Notes: a model not told the origin generated them from the letters alone. Shown: positions 52,249 to 61,269, counted from the first letter of the stretch. The stretch: 64,000 nucleotides of DNA from Planomicrobium sp. YIM 101495 (GCF_009707665.1 NZ_WLZW01000001.1:1550001-1614000), one strand, 5' to 3'. Translations and numbers: made by a program.

Positions 52249-53271
52249 TCATCTACTTGCAGGAATCGCTTGATCCGCTAGCACCTGTTCGAGCTTTTGT
52301 CCGATCAAATAACCCCATTTGTCGAACTCGACTAAGAAGCCGTCATGTCCATAAACCGTCTCGATGACGGTCCAGTCCGCTTGCGGCTGTCCCTCAAGCC
52401 AATCGATCATCGGCTCTTTCGGGTACAGGAGATCTTGCGTGAAGAGCAGCGAGAAGATCGGCACATCGAGCTTCTTATCCCCGAGATCATGGGTGTTCAT
52501 CGCCTTCAGTAGCGTAATGTAGCTGTTCGGATCAAAACGGGAAGCGAGCTTTTTCCCTTGGTAATCCAAATATGACTGGATATCGAACCCCTGCTCGCCC
52601 TCTTCCCGCCCGAAACGGCTGTGGAACAGCTCCCCGCTCCGGTACGTGACGAGCCCCGCCATGCGCGCGATTTCAAACCCGCGCAAGACAGCGCCCGGCG
52701 CGTAAAAGCCATTACGGTAATCGGGATCGTTGCGGATCGCTTCGATGCCGATGTGATTGAAGGCAACGCCGTACGCGCTATACGACGGTGTGACCGCGAG
52801 TGGCATTACAACATCCACCACTTCCGGAAAGAGCCGGCCCCACTCGAGCGCCTGCATGCCGCCAAGCGAACCGCCGATCACCGCCGTGATGCGGCCGATG
52901 CCGAGAAGCTGCAACGCTTTTTTCTGTGCGTTCACCATGTCGCGGATCGTCAATTCCGGGAACGATGTGCGGTAAGGCGCTTGCGTCCGCGGGTCGATCG
53001 ATGCCGGCCCCGTCGAACCATCCGAACCTCCCAGCACATTGAACGTGATTGCCTGGAACCGATCCGTATCCACCGCTTTCCTTGGACCGACCAGCCCTCC
53101 CCACCAGCCGGGCGCGTCCGCGCTGCCGACAGCACGAGCGTCTCCTGTTAAGGCGTGGCAAAGAAGAATGACCGGACCGAAGAGCTTACCGGCGCGCTCG
53201 AATGAGAGCTGCACTTCCGGCAAGACGATCCCCGATTCCAATTCAAAAGAGCCGATACTGATCTGTTCCAT
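52249..53271 (-). CDS. metX: Homoserine O-acetyltransferase
   Basis: 340-residue alpha/beta hydrolase-fold enzyme that acetylates homoserine for methionine synthesis. The nucleophile elbow is GGSLGGMQALEWG (Ser about 140). The catalytic Asp is in LFTQDLLYP and the His in YGHDGFLVE near the C terminus. The ATG at 53271 has AGGAGG 8 nt upstream; an ATG at 53280 is only 3 nt from it. It lies 12 nt after metY in the same operon, under the S-box leader. Use of succinyl-CoA instead of acetyl-CoA cannot be excluded. Confidence 0.88.
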   Translation of the reverse strand: MEQISIGSFELESGIVLPEVQLSFERAGKLFGPVILLCHALTGDARAVGSADAPGWWGGLVGPRKAVDTDRFQAITFNVLGGSDGSTGPASIDPRTQAPYRTSFPELTIRDMVNAQKKALQLLGIGRITAVIGGSLGGMQALEWGRLFPEVVDVVMPLAVTPSYSAYGVAFNHIGIEAIRNDPDYRNGFYAPGAVLRGFEIARMAGLVTYRSGELFHSRFGREEGEQGFDIQSYLDYQGKKLASRFDPNSYITLLKAMNTHDLGDKKLDVPIFSLLFTQDLLYPKEPMIDWLEGQPQADWTVIETVYGHDGFLVEFDKWGYLIGQKLEQVLADQAIPASR

Positions 53272-53283
53272 TGCATTCACCTC

Positions 53284-54576
53284 CTACGCGTTTTGTAAAA
53301 CTGCTGCCTGGATCGCCTGTTTCAAGTCTGCAATCAAGTCTTCCGGATCTTCCAATCCGACTGATAGACGGATCAACTCTTCCGTGACACCTGATTTCTC
53401 AAGGTCTTCCGGCTGAAGCTGCTGGTGCGTCGTCGAAGCTGGATGGATGATCAGCGATTTCGCATCCCCGACGTTGGCGACGTGCGACCATAGCTGAACG
53501 CTGTCGATCACTTTGCGGCCAGATTCCCGTCCGCCTTTGATGCCGAAGTTGACGATCGATCCGAATGTGCCATTCTTCAAGTATTTCTTCGCCCGTTCAT
53601 GTGATGGGTGATCTTCGAAGCCGATGTAGTTGACCCACTCGACATCCGGATGCTTGTTCAAGTATTCAGCGACTTTCTGTGCGTTTTCCTGATGCTTCGG
53701 CAAACGCAGATGTAACGTTTCCAGTCCTTGCAGGAAGGCATGTGCCGATTCCGGACTTAACGTCGGTCCGAAGTCACGCAGCAGCTGGACGCGCAGCTTC
53801 GTCGCGAACGCTGCACCTGCTGCATCGATGCCGTAACGGATTCCGTGGTAGCTATGATCCGGCTCCGTATAACCCGGGAAGCGCGGATTGTTGTAATCGA
53901 ACTTGCCGCCATCTACAACAACGCCTCCGATTGTCGTACCATGCCCGCCGATCCATTTCGTCGCGGAATGGACGACGACATCTGCGCCGAATGCAATCGG
54001 ATTACTGCCATAAGGCGAAGCAAATGTGTTATCGATGACCAGTGGCACGCCGTGTGCGTGTCCAATTTCTGCCACCCGTTCGATATCTAGCACATGAAGG
54101 CTCGGGTTTCCGATGATTTCCCCGAAGATCGCTTTCGTTTTCTCCGTCACTGCCGCCCCGAAGTTCTCAGGGTCCGTGCCATCAACGAACTTGACCCTGA
54201 TGCCGTAGCGTGGCAGCGTATTGGCGAACAAGCTGAACGTTCCACCGTACAGATTGCTGTCCGCAATGATTTCATCTCCCGCCTCCGCCAAGTTCAAGAT
54301 TGCAAAGGCGATTGCAGCCATTCCGGATGACACGGCTACCGCTGCCGTCCCGCCTTCCAGCAGCGCGACGCGTTGTTCGAACACATCGACTGTCGGGTTC
54401 ATGATGCGTGAATAGATGTTCCCTGGTTCTTTCAAGCCGAACAGGTTTTGTGCGTGTTCCGTATTTTTGAATACATAGGAAGTCGTCTTATAGACCGGTA
54501 CCCCTCTTGAGCCGGTGACCGGATCCACTTCTTGTCCTCCGTGCAATAGTAATGTTTCTGGTTTGAAATTCGTCAT
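53284..54576 (-). CDS. metY: O-acetylhomoserine aminocarboxypropyltransferase / sulfhydrylase
   Basis: 430-residue Cys/Met PLP enzyme with ETLLLHGGQEVDPVTGSRGVPVY at the start and YSRIMNPTVDVFEQR. The PLP lysine is in VVHSATKWIGGHG (about 210). The length, longer than MetB/MetC, is typical of MetY, which makes homocysteine from O-acetylhomoserine and sulfide. The ATG at 54576 has AGGAGG 8 nt upstream. It is the first gene after the SAM riboswitch. Confidence 0.9.
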   Translation of the reverse strand: MTNFKPETLLLHGGQEVDPVTGSRGVPVYKTTSYVFKNTEHAQNLFGLKEPGNIYSRIMNPTVDVFEQRVALLEGGTAAVAVSSGMAAIAFAILNLAEAGDEIIADSNLYGGTFSLFANTLPRYGIRVKFVDGTDPENFGAAVTEKTKAIFGEIIGNPSLHVLDIERVAEIGHAHGVPLVIDNTFASPYGSNPIAFGADVVVHSATKWIGGHGTTIGGVVVDGGKFDYNNPRFPGYTEPDHSYHGIRYGIDAAGAAFATKLRVQLLRDFGPTLSPESAHAFLQGLETLHLRLPKHQENAQKVAEYLNKHPDVEWVNYIGFEDHPSHERAKKYLKNGTFGSIVNFGIKGGRESGRKVIDSVQLWSHVANVGDAKSLIIHPASTTHQQLQPEDLEKSGVTEELIRLSVGLEDPEDLIADLKQAIQAAVLQNA

Positions 54577-54630
54577 TGTGCATTCCTCCTGAGTATTGGT
54601 TTTAGATGGTCTGATTGGCGAGGAGAGCAC

Positions 54631-54660
54631 AAAAAAGCCCTCTTCGATTAAGAAGAGGGC
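54631..54660 (-). terminator. Riboswitch expression-platform terminator
   Basis: Stem GCCCTCTTC / GAAGAGGGC with TTTTTT after it in minus orientation. It lies between the S-box aptamer and metY, so it would end transcription when SAM is bound. Confidence 0.92.
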
Positions 54661-54682
54661 CGTCAAATAATAACATTGCCTC

Positions 54683-54800
54683 CTCTCATCTGCCAGCGCC
54701 GTCGTACACGGGCTGTAGGATTTAGCACCTTTGCAAATTGAGTGATTTGCCGGTTGCCGGGCATCGCAGGGCCTATTCCCTCCGCCGCTCTTGATAAGAG
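54683..54800 (-). ncRNA. SAM-I (S-box) riboswitch aptamer upstream of metY-metX
   Basis: On the minus strand the canonical S-box elements appear in order: CTTATCAAGAG, GGCGGAGGGA, GGCCCTGCGATGCCCGGCAA, AGGTGCTAAATCCTACAG and the closing P1 strand AGATGAGAG. The aptamer is followed by a terminator and the metY ribosome site. SAM binding is expected to switch off the metY-metX operon. Confidence 0.96.
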
Positions 54801-54831
54801 TATTCAGATTCAGTTTTCCATCTTGTTGAGA

Positions 54832-54862
54832 AGTATAAGAAAGTTCACGACTATTTGTCAAG
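54832..54862 (-). promoter_or_regulatory. Promoter of the S-box leader and metY-metX
   Basis: TTGACA (54857-54862) and TATACT (54832-54837) on the minus strand, with a slightly long 19-nt spacer (18 nt if TTATAC is used). It lies about 32 nt upstream of the aptamer. Confidence 0.65.
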
Positions 54863-54944
54863 CGAATTCGCAAAATATTTCTGAAACTTCTTTTCCCTTC
54901 AAACGTTTAACTTAATAAGAAGTTTGAAAAAAGGAGTGGGAATC

Positions 54945-55580
54945 ATGCTTTATTGGGTGCTCGCCGCCTTGCTCGGTGGCTATTTGATCGGTTCCCTGCA
55001 CGGATCCGTTGTCGCACGCCTTTTGACCGGAGTCAATTTGAAAAAAGAAGGCGTAAAAAATTCCGGCGCCTCCAACGCTGCGATCGTGCTCGGTCCGAAA
55101 TTCGGAGCGCTCGTCGCTTTCCTTGATATCTCGAAAGGAGCTGTCGCGGTCATTGCCCTCCGCTTGGTGCTCGACGGAACCGCTCTATCGCCCGAACAAT
55201 CATGGACGGTACTGTTCGTCGTCGGCGCAGGGACCGTGCTCGGCCATAACTATCCGTTCTACATGAACTTCGACGGCGGCAAAGGCACGGCGACGTTGAT
55301 CGGCATGATGCTCGCGCTCGACTGGAAGCTCGGCATTGCCGGCGGACTGCTGTTGATCGCGGTTTCCTTGCTCACAGATTACTTGATTATCGGGGTGCTT
55401 GCGCTGTACGGCACCTTGCTCGTCATCGCCTTTTGGCCGGCTGTCGGGCTCTGGCCACTTGTCACTGCGTTCGGTCTGTTTGGCCTTGCGCTCTGGAAGC
55501 ATACCGAGAACATTAATCGCCTCATGAAAGGGACCGAAAGCAAAGTGTCTTCCGTGTTCCGTAAGAAAACAGCTGGTTGA
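54945..55580 (+). CDS. PlsY-family glycerol-3-phosphate acyltransferase (paralogue 2)
   Basis: 211 residues with five or six hydrophobic segments. PlsY loops are present but drifted: KNSGASNAAIVLGPK (about 43-57) in place of GSGNxGATN, and GHNYPFYMNFDGGKGTAT (about 103-120). Catalytic activity is plausible but less sure than for a canonical PlsY. The ATG at 54945 has AAGGAG 8 nt upstream. It is divergent from the S-box promoter. With the gene at 20516 this makes two PlsY relatives in one window. Confidence 0.8.
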   Translation: MLYWVLAALLGGYLIGSLHGSVVARLLTGVNLKKEGVKNSGASNAAIVLGPKFGALVAFLDISKGAVAVIALRLVLDGTALSPEQSWTVLFVVGAGTVLGHNYPFYMNFDGGKGTATLIGMMLALDWKLGIAGGLLLIAVSLLTDYLIIGVLALYGTLLVIAFWPAVGLWPLVTAFGLFGLALWKHTENINRLMKGTESKVSSVFRKKTAG

Positions 55581-55593
55581 AACGAATCGATCG

Positions 55594-55631
55594 GAGCGCA
55601 TCGCCTAAACAGAGGTGGATGCGCTCTTTTT
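55594..55631 (+). terminator. Intrinsic terminator after the PlsY paralogue
   Basis: GAGCGCATC / GATGCGCTC perfect stem, 15-nt loop, then TTTTTC. Confidence 0.85.
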
Positions 55632-55705
55632 CTGTCCAATATTAAGTATTCTGGCGCTTCATGGTAAACTGAACTTATTACAACCTTTAGGAGGCTTTCC
55701 ACACA

Positions 55706-56929
55706 ATGAAAGAAACATTGATTGAACGTTTGATCCGCTATGCAAAAATCGATACACAATCCGATTTCAACCTCACGGAGACACCGTCTACACCGGGGCA
55801 ATGGGATCTGATCCGGGAACTTGAAAAGGAAATGAATGAAATCGGCCTGACCGATGTGGAGACAGACAGCCACGGCTATTTGTTCGGCACATTGCCAGCC
55901 AACAGCGAAAAGGATTTCCCAGTCATCGGCTTTCTGGCACACGTCGATACGGCGACGGATTTCACTGGGAAAAACGTCAATCCGCAGCGCATCGACGCCT
56001 ATGATGGCAATGACATCGCCTTGAACGAAAAAGTCACGATGAAAGTGTCGGACTTCCCTGCGCTTAAAAACTATGCCGGACATACGTTGCTGACGACGGA
56101 CGGCACGACTCTGCTTGGTGCTGACAACAAAGCGGGCATCGCAGAAATCATGACAGCGGTCGAATACTTGATCCAAAACCCGGAAATCGAACACGGCAAA
56201 ATTCGCGTCGCATTCACGCCGGACGAAGAAATCGGGCGCGGTCCGCATAAGTTCGACGTGGCACGCTTCGGCGCAGATTACGCCTACACGATCGACGGCG
56301 GTCCGATCGGTGAGCTGCAATACGAAAGCTTCAACGCAGCTGCCGGAAAATTGACTGTCCAAGGGAAAAGCGTCCATCCCGGGTCTGCCAAAGACAAAAT
56401 GATCAACGCCCAGACGGTCGCGATCCGCTTCCAGGAAGAGATGCCGAAGGAAGAAGTTCCGGAACGGACGGAAAACTACGAAGGCTTCATTCACTTGAAC
56501 CAATTCAAAGGTGATGTCGAAGCAGCGGAATTGTCTTATATCATCCGTGACTTCGACCGTGAATCTTTTGAAGCGAAAAAAGAGCATATGAGACGGACTG
56601 TCCGCAAATTGCAGGAAGAGTTCGGAGAAGAAACGATTCAATTGGAGCTCGAAGACCAGTATTACAATATGCGTGAAAAAATCGAGCCGGTCATGGAAAT
56701 AGTTGATACGGTCGAACAGGCAATGAACAAGCTTGGCATTGAACCGTTGATCATTCCGGTACGCGGCGGAACGGACGGCTCGCAGCTTTCTTACATGGGC
56801 TTGCCGACGCCGAACATCTTTACCGGCGGTGAAAACTTCCACGGGAAATACGAATTCATTTCCGTCGAAAACATGGAAAAAGCCGTCCAAGTCATCGTCG
56901 AAGTCGCCCGTACAGCCGAAAGATCTTAA
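55706..56929 (+). CDS. pepT: Peptidase T (tripeptide aminopeptidase)
   Basis: 407-residue M20B metallopeptidase. Metal and catalytic segments are [10 protein letters not shown] (about 78), [14 protein letters not shown] (about 137), [10 protein letters not shown] (about 173) and [14 protein letters not shown] (about 225). It removes N-terminal residues from tripeptides. AGGAGG precedes the ATG by 11 nt. Monocistronic, with its own terminator. Confidence 0.93.
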   Translation: MKETLIERLIRYAKIDTQSDFNLTETPSTPGQWDLIRELEKEMNEIGLTDVETDSHGYLFGTLPANSEKDFPVIGFLAHVDTATDFTGKNVNPQRIDAYDGNDIALNEKVTMKVSDFPALKNYAGHTLLTTDGTTLLGADNKAGIAEIMTAVEYLIQNPEIEHGKIRVAFTPDEEIGRGPHKFDVARFGADYAYTIDGGPIGELQYESFNAAAGKLTVQGKSVHPGSAKDKMINAQTVAIRFQEEMPKEEVPERTENYEGFIHLNQFKGDVEAAELSYIIRDFDRESFEAKKEHMRRTVRKLQEEFGEETIQLELEDQYYNMREKIEPVMEIVDTVEQAMNKLGIEPLIIPVRGGTDGSQLSYMGLPTPNIFTGGENFHGKYEFISVENMEKAVQVIVEVARTAERS

Positions 56930-56943
56930 ATCAAAGCAAAAAT

Positions 56944-56975
56944 GCCCTTGAAGTCATCCAGACGACTTCAAGGGC
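56944..56975 (+). terminator. Intrinsic terminator after pepT
   Basis: Perfect 12-bp stem GCCCTTGAAGTC / GACTTCAAGGGC followed by TAGTTTTTT. Confidence 0.9.
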
Positions 56976-57128
56976 TAGTTTTTTACTTCTGAAATATCAA
57001 GAAATCTCATTCACTTTTCTTCATGTGAATCGATGATTATCCGGCCATTTTGCCTATGTCTTTCTTCTTGCTTCTTGTGTATCTTCATCGTCATATTTTA
57101 TCTTCCAATCATCTTAAGGTTGTTCCAT

Positions 57129-57154
57129 GTTTGAGACGGGGCGGATAAAGGAAT
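57129..57154 (+). promoter_or_regulatory. Candidate SigB-type promoter
   Basis: GTTTGA (57129-57134) and AGGAAT (57149-57154) are separated by 14 nt, close to the SigB pattern GTTTAA-N14-GGGTAT/GGGAAT. It lies 36 nt before a small hydrophilic protein of stress-protein type. The rest of 56980-57128 shows nothing I can name. Confidence 0.4.
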
Positions 57155-57190
57155 ACTTTATTAACACATATTATGAGAGAGGTGCTTCCG

Positions 57191-57421
57191 ATGGCAGACA
57201 AAAAACGCTTTACTGAAGAAGACCGGAAAGAAAACCGTGGTGCTCCGTTGGATAATCCGGAGCAGTTCAAAACGGATAAAGAAAGCATAAATGAAATGCA
57301 CGAAGAACAGATGAATGTGGACTCGATTCCGCTCGAAGATTTGAAACAGGAGCAGGAAGAGGAAAAGAATCCGCGCCAGACGAAAAAAAATTCTTCCAGT
57401 GAAGAGAAGTTCCCAGAATGA
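57191..57421 (+). CDS. Small, highly hydrophilic protein
   Basis: 76 residues, almost all charged or polar (many Glu, Lys, Asn and Gln), with no hydrophobic core, so probably disordered. The ATG at 57191 has GAGAGGTG 6 nt upstream; a start six codons earlier overlaps that site. It resembles small stress-related proteins of bacilli in composition only, and the upstream SigB-like element fits that idea. Function unknown. Confidence 0.65.
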   Translation: MADKKRFTEEDRKENRGAPLDNPEQFKTDKESINEMHEEQMNVDSIPLEDLKQEQEEEKNPRQTKKNSSSEEKFPE

Positions 57422-57463
57422 CCGATTTTCATCCAATGGTTTCATTGCACACCTACATGCCGA

Positions 57464-57491
57464 ACGGCTGCTGACCAAGCAGTCGTTTTTT
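57464..57491 (+). terminator. Intrinsic terminator after the small hydrophilic protein gene
   Basis: ACGGCTGCT / AGCAGTCGT stem (one G-T pair) with a GACCA loop, then TTTTT. Confidence 0.75.
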
Positions 57492-57554
57492 TCTGTCTAC
57501 ATCGCACTCCAGTATTTCTGTGATATGATGTCTTAATGGAAATGGAGTGATCGT

Positions 57555-58469
57555 ATGAAAAACTGGATTTATCCACTGATGGTCGTCGTTGCGGCCTCCT
57601 GTTACGGGATCCTCTCGACAAACATCAAAGTGGCTATGAGCTATGGCTTCACGACAGCTCAAGCTGTCACCAGCCAATACTTTATCGGGTTCTTCCTTGC
57701 GGCCCTTTTATATGCACTAACGAAAAGACGTCTTCCAAAATTGCACGGAACGAAAATCCTGTTTCTCTCAGGAGCATTCACGGCAGTGACCGGCATGGTA
57801 TACAGCCATTCCCTCAATTTCCTCCCCGCTTCGCTGGCAGTCGTACTGCTCTTCCAGTTCACTTGGATCGGCATGTTCCTCGACTGCATCGTCCGGCGTC
57901 GCCGGCTGAAACGGCTCGAAGCGATGTCCTTGATCCTTTTATTCGGAGGAACCATCCTGGCAGCAGGAATCCTCGATGTCGACTTGAGCGGAATCCCGTG
58001 GCAAGGCTGGGCTTGGGGGCTGGGCGCAGCGTTCTGCTTCTCCGCCTTCATGTTCATCAACGGCAAACCGGTCGAAGGCATGGATACGACAACGCGTCTC
58101 GTATTCGTCTCCTTCTTCGCTGCCATTGTCGTCGGGATCTTCCAGACGCCTGAAATCTTGTGGGACGGCACGTTGTTCGGGGAAGGGCTATGGGTATTTG
58201 GCGTGCTGCTCGGCCTGTTCGGCATCATCGCACCGATCTGGCTGTTCTCCATCGCCGTGCCGCGCGTCGGCTCCGGCCTATCTTCCATCTTGAGCGCCAT
58301 GGAACTCCCTGTAGCGATTCTCGCTTCGGTCCTGGTGCTCGGCGAACAACTGACCTGGGTGCAAGTGGCGGGCATCGGCATCGTCCTGTTCGGCATCATC
58401 TTGCCGAACCTATACCGGCGGGTGCCTAAACCGATCGAAACCGACCCCGCACCACCGGAAGTTCTTTAA
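57555..58469 (+). CDS. EamA/DMT family transporter
   Basis: 304-residue protein with ten predicted membrane helices in two EamA repeats (about 5-145 and 155-295). The second ends in the typical LSAMELPVAILASVLVLGEQLTWVQVAGIGIVLFGI. Members export metabolites or amino acids; the substrate is not predictable. The first helix starts directly after the initiator. It is convergent with nsrR and shares its terminator. Confidence 0.85.
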   Translation: MKNWIYPLMVVVAASCYGILSTNIKVAMSYGFTTAQAVTSQYFIGFFLAALLYALTKRRLPKLHGTKILFLSGAFTAVTGMVYSHSLNFLPASLAVVLLFQFTWIGMFLDCIVRRRRLKRLEAMSLILLFGGTILAAGILDVDLSGIPWQGWAWGLGAAFCFSAFMFINGKPVEGMDTTTRLVFVSFFAAIVVGIFQTPEILWDGTLFGEGLWVFGVLLGLFGIIAPIWLFSIAVPRVGSGLSSILSAMELPVAILASVLVLGEQLTWVQVAGIGIVLFGIILPNLYRRVPKPIETDPAPPEVL

Positions 58470-58471
58470 GC

Positions 58472-58519
58472 AAAAAAAAAAGTTGAGGAGAAATGGATCT
58501 ATTTCTCCTCAACTTTTTT
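58472..58519. terminator. Bidirectional intrinsic terminator
   Basis: AGTTGAGGAGAAAT / ATTTCTCCTCAACT perfect stem flanked by A- and T-runs, between the convergent EamA transporter and nsrR genes. Confidence 0.92.
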
Positions 58520-58522
58520 CAT

Positions 58523-59005
58523 CTAAATTTCCGGTTCCAAGGGAGTAGGAACGCGGACAACTTTTTCCGGCTGCTCGAAGAACATTTGCTGAAGCCCTTC
58601 CTTGTTCACAAGCAAATCTGCCAGCGTATACTCTTCCAGCACCATCAAATACGCGTGGAGCGCTTTCCCGAGCACTCCTTTTAATCCACACACCGGCGCA
58701 ATCGGGCACCGGTTATTCTCTCTATCAAAACATTCCACAAGATGAAAGTCATCTTCCATCTTCCGGACAACCGTACCGATATTGATCTTTTCCGGATCCT
58801 GCGCCAGGCGGATTCCCCCGCCTCTACCACGTACCGTCTCAATGAAACCGGCTTTGCCGAGTTCAAATGTGACTTTCGTCAAATGGTTCTTTGAAATCCG
58901 GTAAGCATCCGATATTTCTTGAATGGTCGTCAATGTCTGCCGATCATTCGTCCCTAGATAAATCAAAACCCGCAGCGAGAAATCTGTATACATCGTTAAT
59001 CTCAT
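58523..59005 (-). CDS. nsrR: Rrf2-family nitric-oxide-sensing repressor
   Basis: 160 residues. An N-terminal winged helix (about 1-75, with YRISKNHLTKVTFELGKAGFIETVRGRGGGI) is followed by three cysteines in CFDRENNRCPIAPVC (spacing C-x7-C-x5-C). That spacing is diagnostic of the NsrR Fe-S cluster rather than IscR or CymR. It represses NO-detoxifying genes until NO damages the cluster. It is divergent from hmp, with a 25-bp dyad between. The C-terminal tail after about 145 is slightly longer than usual. Confidence 0.92.
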   Translation of the reverse strand: MRLTMYTDFSLRVLIYLGTNDRQTLTTIQEISDAYRISKNHLTKVTFELGKAGFIETVRGRGGGIRLAQDPEKINIGTVVRKMEDDFHLVECFDRENNRCPIAPVCGLKGVLGKALHAYLMVLEEYTLADLLVNKEGLQQMFFEQPEKVVRVPTPLEPEI

Positions 59006-59140
59006 TCATCTCACCTTCCATCTTCCTTATTATAGCCAGCCATCCTCCCACAAGAAAGAAACTAGCTTGCAGTTTCGTGCATTCAGACCTCTTGTATCGA
59101 TTATTTGTCTTTTCTGTGAAGACAAATGTGTCTAAATTTT

Positions 59141-59165
59141 AAAGATGTATTATAAATATATCTTT
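59141..59165. promoter_or_regulatory. 25-bp dyad upstream of hmp, probable NsrR operator
   Basis: Arms AAAGATGTATT (59141-59151) and AATATATCTTT (59155-59165) around ATA; 10 of 11 positions pair. AT-rich dyads with an ATRTATY-like half-site are typical of NsrR operators. It lies 56 nt before the hmp ATG, beside the nsrR gene. Confidence 0.75.
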
Positions 59166-59221
59166 AAGAATGAAAGCGGTTTATAGTGAAGATAGAAACA
59201 AACAACAAGGAGAGATGAACC

Positions 59222-60394
59222 ATGTTATCAGAACAGACAAAAGACATCATTAAATCAACTGTGCCGGTATTGGAAGTCCATGGAACTGCAATTACAACAA
59301 CGTTTTACCGCAACATGTTCGAAGCCCATCCCGAATTATTGAATATCTTCAACCACGCAAACCAAGCAAAAGGACGTCAACAAACTGCTCTTGCAAACAC
59401 AGTTTACGCAGCTGCAGCGAATATCGACCGTCTGGAAGCGATCCTTCCGGCAGTTGTCCAAATCGCGCATAAGCACGTCAGTCTTGGCATTAAGCCTGAG
59501 CATTATCCGATTGTCGGAGAATATTTATTGAAAGCAATTAAAGAAGTACTTGGTGATGCAGCAACTGACGATATCATCAATGCGTGGGCAGAAGCATACG
59601 GTGTCATCGCCGACGTCTTCATCAGTGTCGAAAAAGATATGTACGAGAAAAACGAAGCGAAAGAAAACGGCTGGTCGTTCTTCAAAGACTTCGTAGTCGC
59701 TCGCAAAGAAAAAGAAAGCGACATCATCACTTCATTCTACTTGAAGCCGGCTGACGGATCCTCTGTCCCGACTTACGAACCAGGTCAATATATTTCCGTT
59801 CGCATGTCCATCCCAGGTGAACAATATTTAGTAAACCGTCAATACAGTTTGTCACAAGCAGCAAACAACGAAGAATTCCGTATTTCTGTCAAACGTGAAG
59901 CGGACAATGACCCGAACGGCCGCGGTTCTGTCCACTTGCACGAAAACGTCAACGTTGGTGATATCATCGAAGTGAGTGCACCAGCCGGTGAATTCGTCCT
60001 TGAGCCGACACCTGGACCAGTAGCGTTCATCAGCGGCGGCGTCGGCATCACACCAATGATGAGTATGCTTGAGACAGTCGCTGGTGTAACACCTGAACGT
60101 CCGACAGCCTTCCTGCACGCTGCACGTAACCAGACGCTTCACGCGTTCGATGATGAAATCAAGGAAATGATCGGCTCAATGGAAAACGCAGTTTACAAAG
60201 CTGTCTACTCCGACCAGCCGGAAGGTTATTTGACTCGCAGCATCCTGGAAGAGTTCGTCGATCCAGCTGGAGACGTCTACGTTTGTGGACCGGTGCCATT
60301 CATGGAAGCGATGATCCGCGAATTGCGCGCGATGGGCATCGAAGAAAGCAAGATCCACTTCGAGTTCTTCGGACCTGCTGTGGCAATCAACTAA
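59222..60394 (+). CDS. hmp: Flavohaemoglobin / nitric oxide dioxygenase
   Basis: 390 residues. The globin domain (about 1-137) has the proximal His in [11 protein letters not shown] (about 85). An FAD domain (about 150-260, with [10 protein letters not shown]) and an NAD-binding domain (about 265-390, with [14 protein letters not shown] and YVCGPVPFM) follow. It converts NO to nitrate using O2 and NAD(P)H. AAGGAG precedes the ATG. It is controlled most likely by the adjacent NsrR. Confidence 0.95.
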   Translation: MLSEQTKDIIKSTVPVLEVHGTAITTTFYRNMFEAHPELLNIFNHANQAKGRQQTALANTVYAAAANIDRLEAILPAVVQIAHKHVSLGIKPEHYPIVGEYLLKAIKEVLGDAATDDIINAWAEAYGVIADVFISVEKDMYEKNEAKENGWSFFKDFVVARKEKESDIITSFYLKPADGSSVPTYEPGQYISVRMSIPGEQYLVNRQYSLSQAANNEEFRISVKREADNDPNGRGSVHLHENVNVGDIIEVSAPAGEFVLEPTPGPVAFISGGVGITPMMSMLETVAGVTPERPTAFLHAARNQTLHAFDDEIKEMIGSMENAVYKAVYSDQPEGYLTRSILEEFVDPAGDVYVCGPVPFMEAMIRELRAMGIEESKIHFEFFGPAVAIN

Positions 60395-60422
60395 ACGGCC
60401 GATAGCCTAAAATTATCGATGG

Positions 60423-60458
60423 AAATCCGGGAACTGCTTCATGGCCCCGGATTTTTTT
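60423..60458 (+). terminator. Intrinsic terminator after hmp
   Basis: AAATCCGGG / CCCGGATTT stem with a 14-nt loop, then TTTTG. Confidence 0.85.
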
Positions 60459-60531
60459 GTGTACTTTTCTTTTTCCCTTTTGCAGCGCGTCCATTCTTGC
60501 GGTAGCATTAAGAAAAAAAGGAGTGAGCGCA

Positions 60532-61212
60532 TTGACATTTCCTCCACACTTAAAGCTTGTCCTTGCAACACATTCCGTCATCGTCGACCGCTCCCCCGCT
60601 TCTCTGTTGGAAGGAGCGCCCCGCGACTGGATCGACCCGCTAAAAAATTGGATCGACGCAGACAATGACGGCGTCGCTGTCGCTTATTTTTTCCGGCAGT
60701 ACGCATTGTTCCTATCAGCGCAATTCGACTTGCTGGTAAATCACGGCGGCTACTTCCACTGCCCGGCAGACGAGCTGCAGTTTACACGTTCTGCGAATTA
60801 CGGATATCCGATGCTGGAGACGGTCGTCTCTTCTGATTGTTTCCGCACTGTGTCCGATTCCGAACGTTACGAAGCGATGCACTTCATCCTCCACGAACAG
60901 ACGAGTACGCTCATGGCAACATTCCGTGAATACGCCAAAGTTTCTCCGATCACGCTTTGGGAAAACGCCTTGAGTTCACTGATCTGGCTGTATGCCAACG
61001 TGGAAAAACGCAATCCACGCCGGGCCGCTGAAGATGTGGAGTGGCTGATGGACGCTGCGAACTGGCAGCCGATGCGGAAGTCGTACATGCTGCTCCTTTT
61101 AGGCGATACATCGCTTCAACAAGCGGTGACCGAGCCAATCCGGAAAACGTGCTGTCTGTACAAAGAGTTGCCTGCTTTCGAGACGTGCACATTTTGTCCG
61201 TCTCCGAACTGA
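60532..61212 (+). CDS. FhuF-like (2Fe-2S) ferric siderophore reductase family protein
   Basis: 226 residues. The C terminus carries CC-x10-C-x2-C (CCLYKELPAFETCTFC), the cluster-binding signature of the FhuF ferric-reductase family. The rest is helical, with no membrane segment. FhuF-like proteins release iron from siderophores after import, but no siderophore genes are here. The TTG start at 60532 has AAAGGAG 8 nt upstream; an open frame from 60457 has no ribosome site. It follows hmp after a terminator, so it is probably separately transcribed. Confidence 0.75.
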   Translation: MTFPPHLKLVLATHSVIVDRSPASLLEGAPRDWIDPLKNWIDADNDGVAVAYFFRQYALFLSAQFDLLVNHGGYFHCPADELQFTRSANYGYPMLETVVSSDCFRTVSDSERYEAMHFILHEQTSTLMATFREYAKVSPITLWENALSSLIWLYANVEKRNPRRAAEDVEWLMDAANWQPMRKSYMLLLLGDTSLQQAVTEPIRKTCCLYKELPAFETCTFCPSPN

Positions 61213-61223
61213 TTTACGACAAC

Positions 61224-61266
61224 AAAAAAAAGTCTCGGAGCGCATGGTGCGTCCCGAGGCTTTTTT
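61224..61266. terminator. Bidirectional intrinsic terminator
   Basis: AGTCTCGG / CCGAGGCT stem (one G-T pair) with GCGCA/TGCGT inner pairing and flanking A- and T-runs, between convergent genes. Confidence 0.85.
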
Positions 61267-61269
61267 GAT

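Noticed and set aside
54577-54873. N-terminal extension of metY through the leader
   Set aside because: The open frame runs through the SAM riboswitch and its terminator; the ATG at 54576 has a perfect ribosome site.
55379-56890. Open frame of 503 codons antisense to pepT
   Set aside because: It has no family features, is rich in Phe, Arg and Cys as antisense frames are, and pepT on the other strand has all catalytic motifs and a ribosome site.
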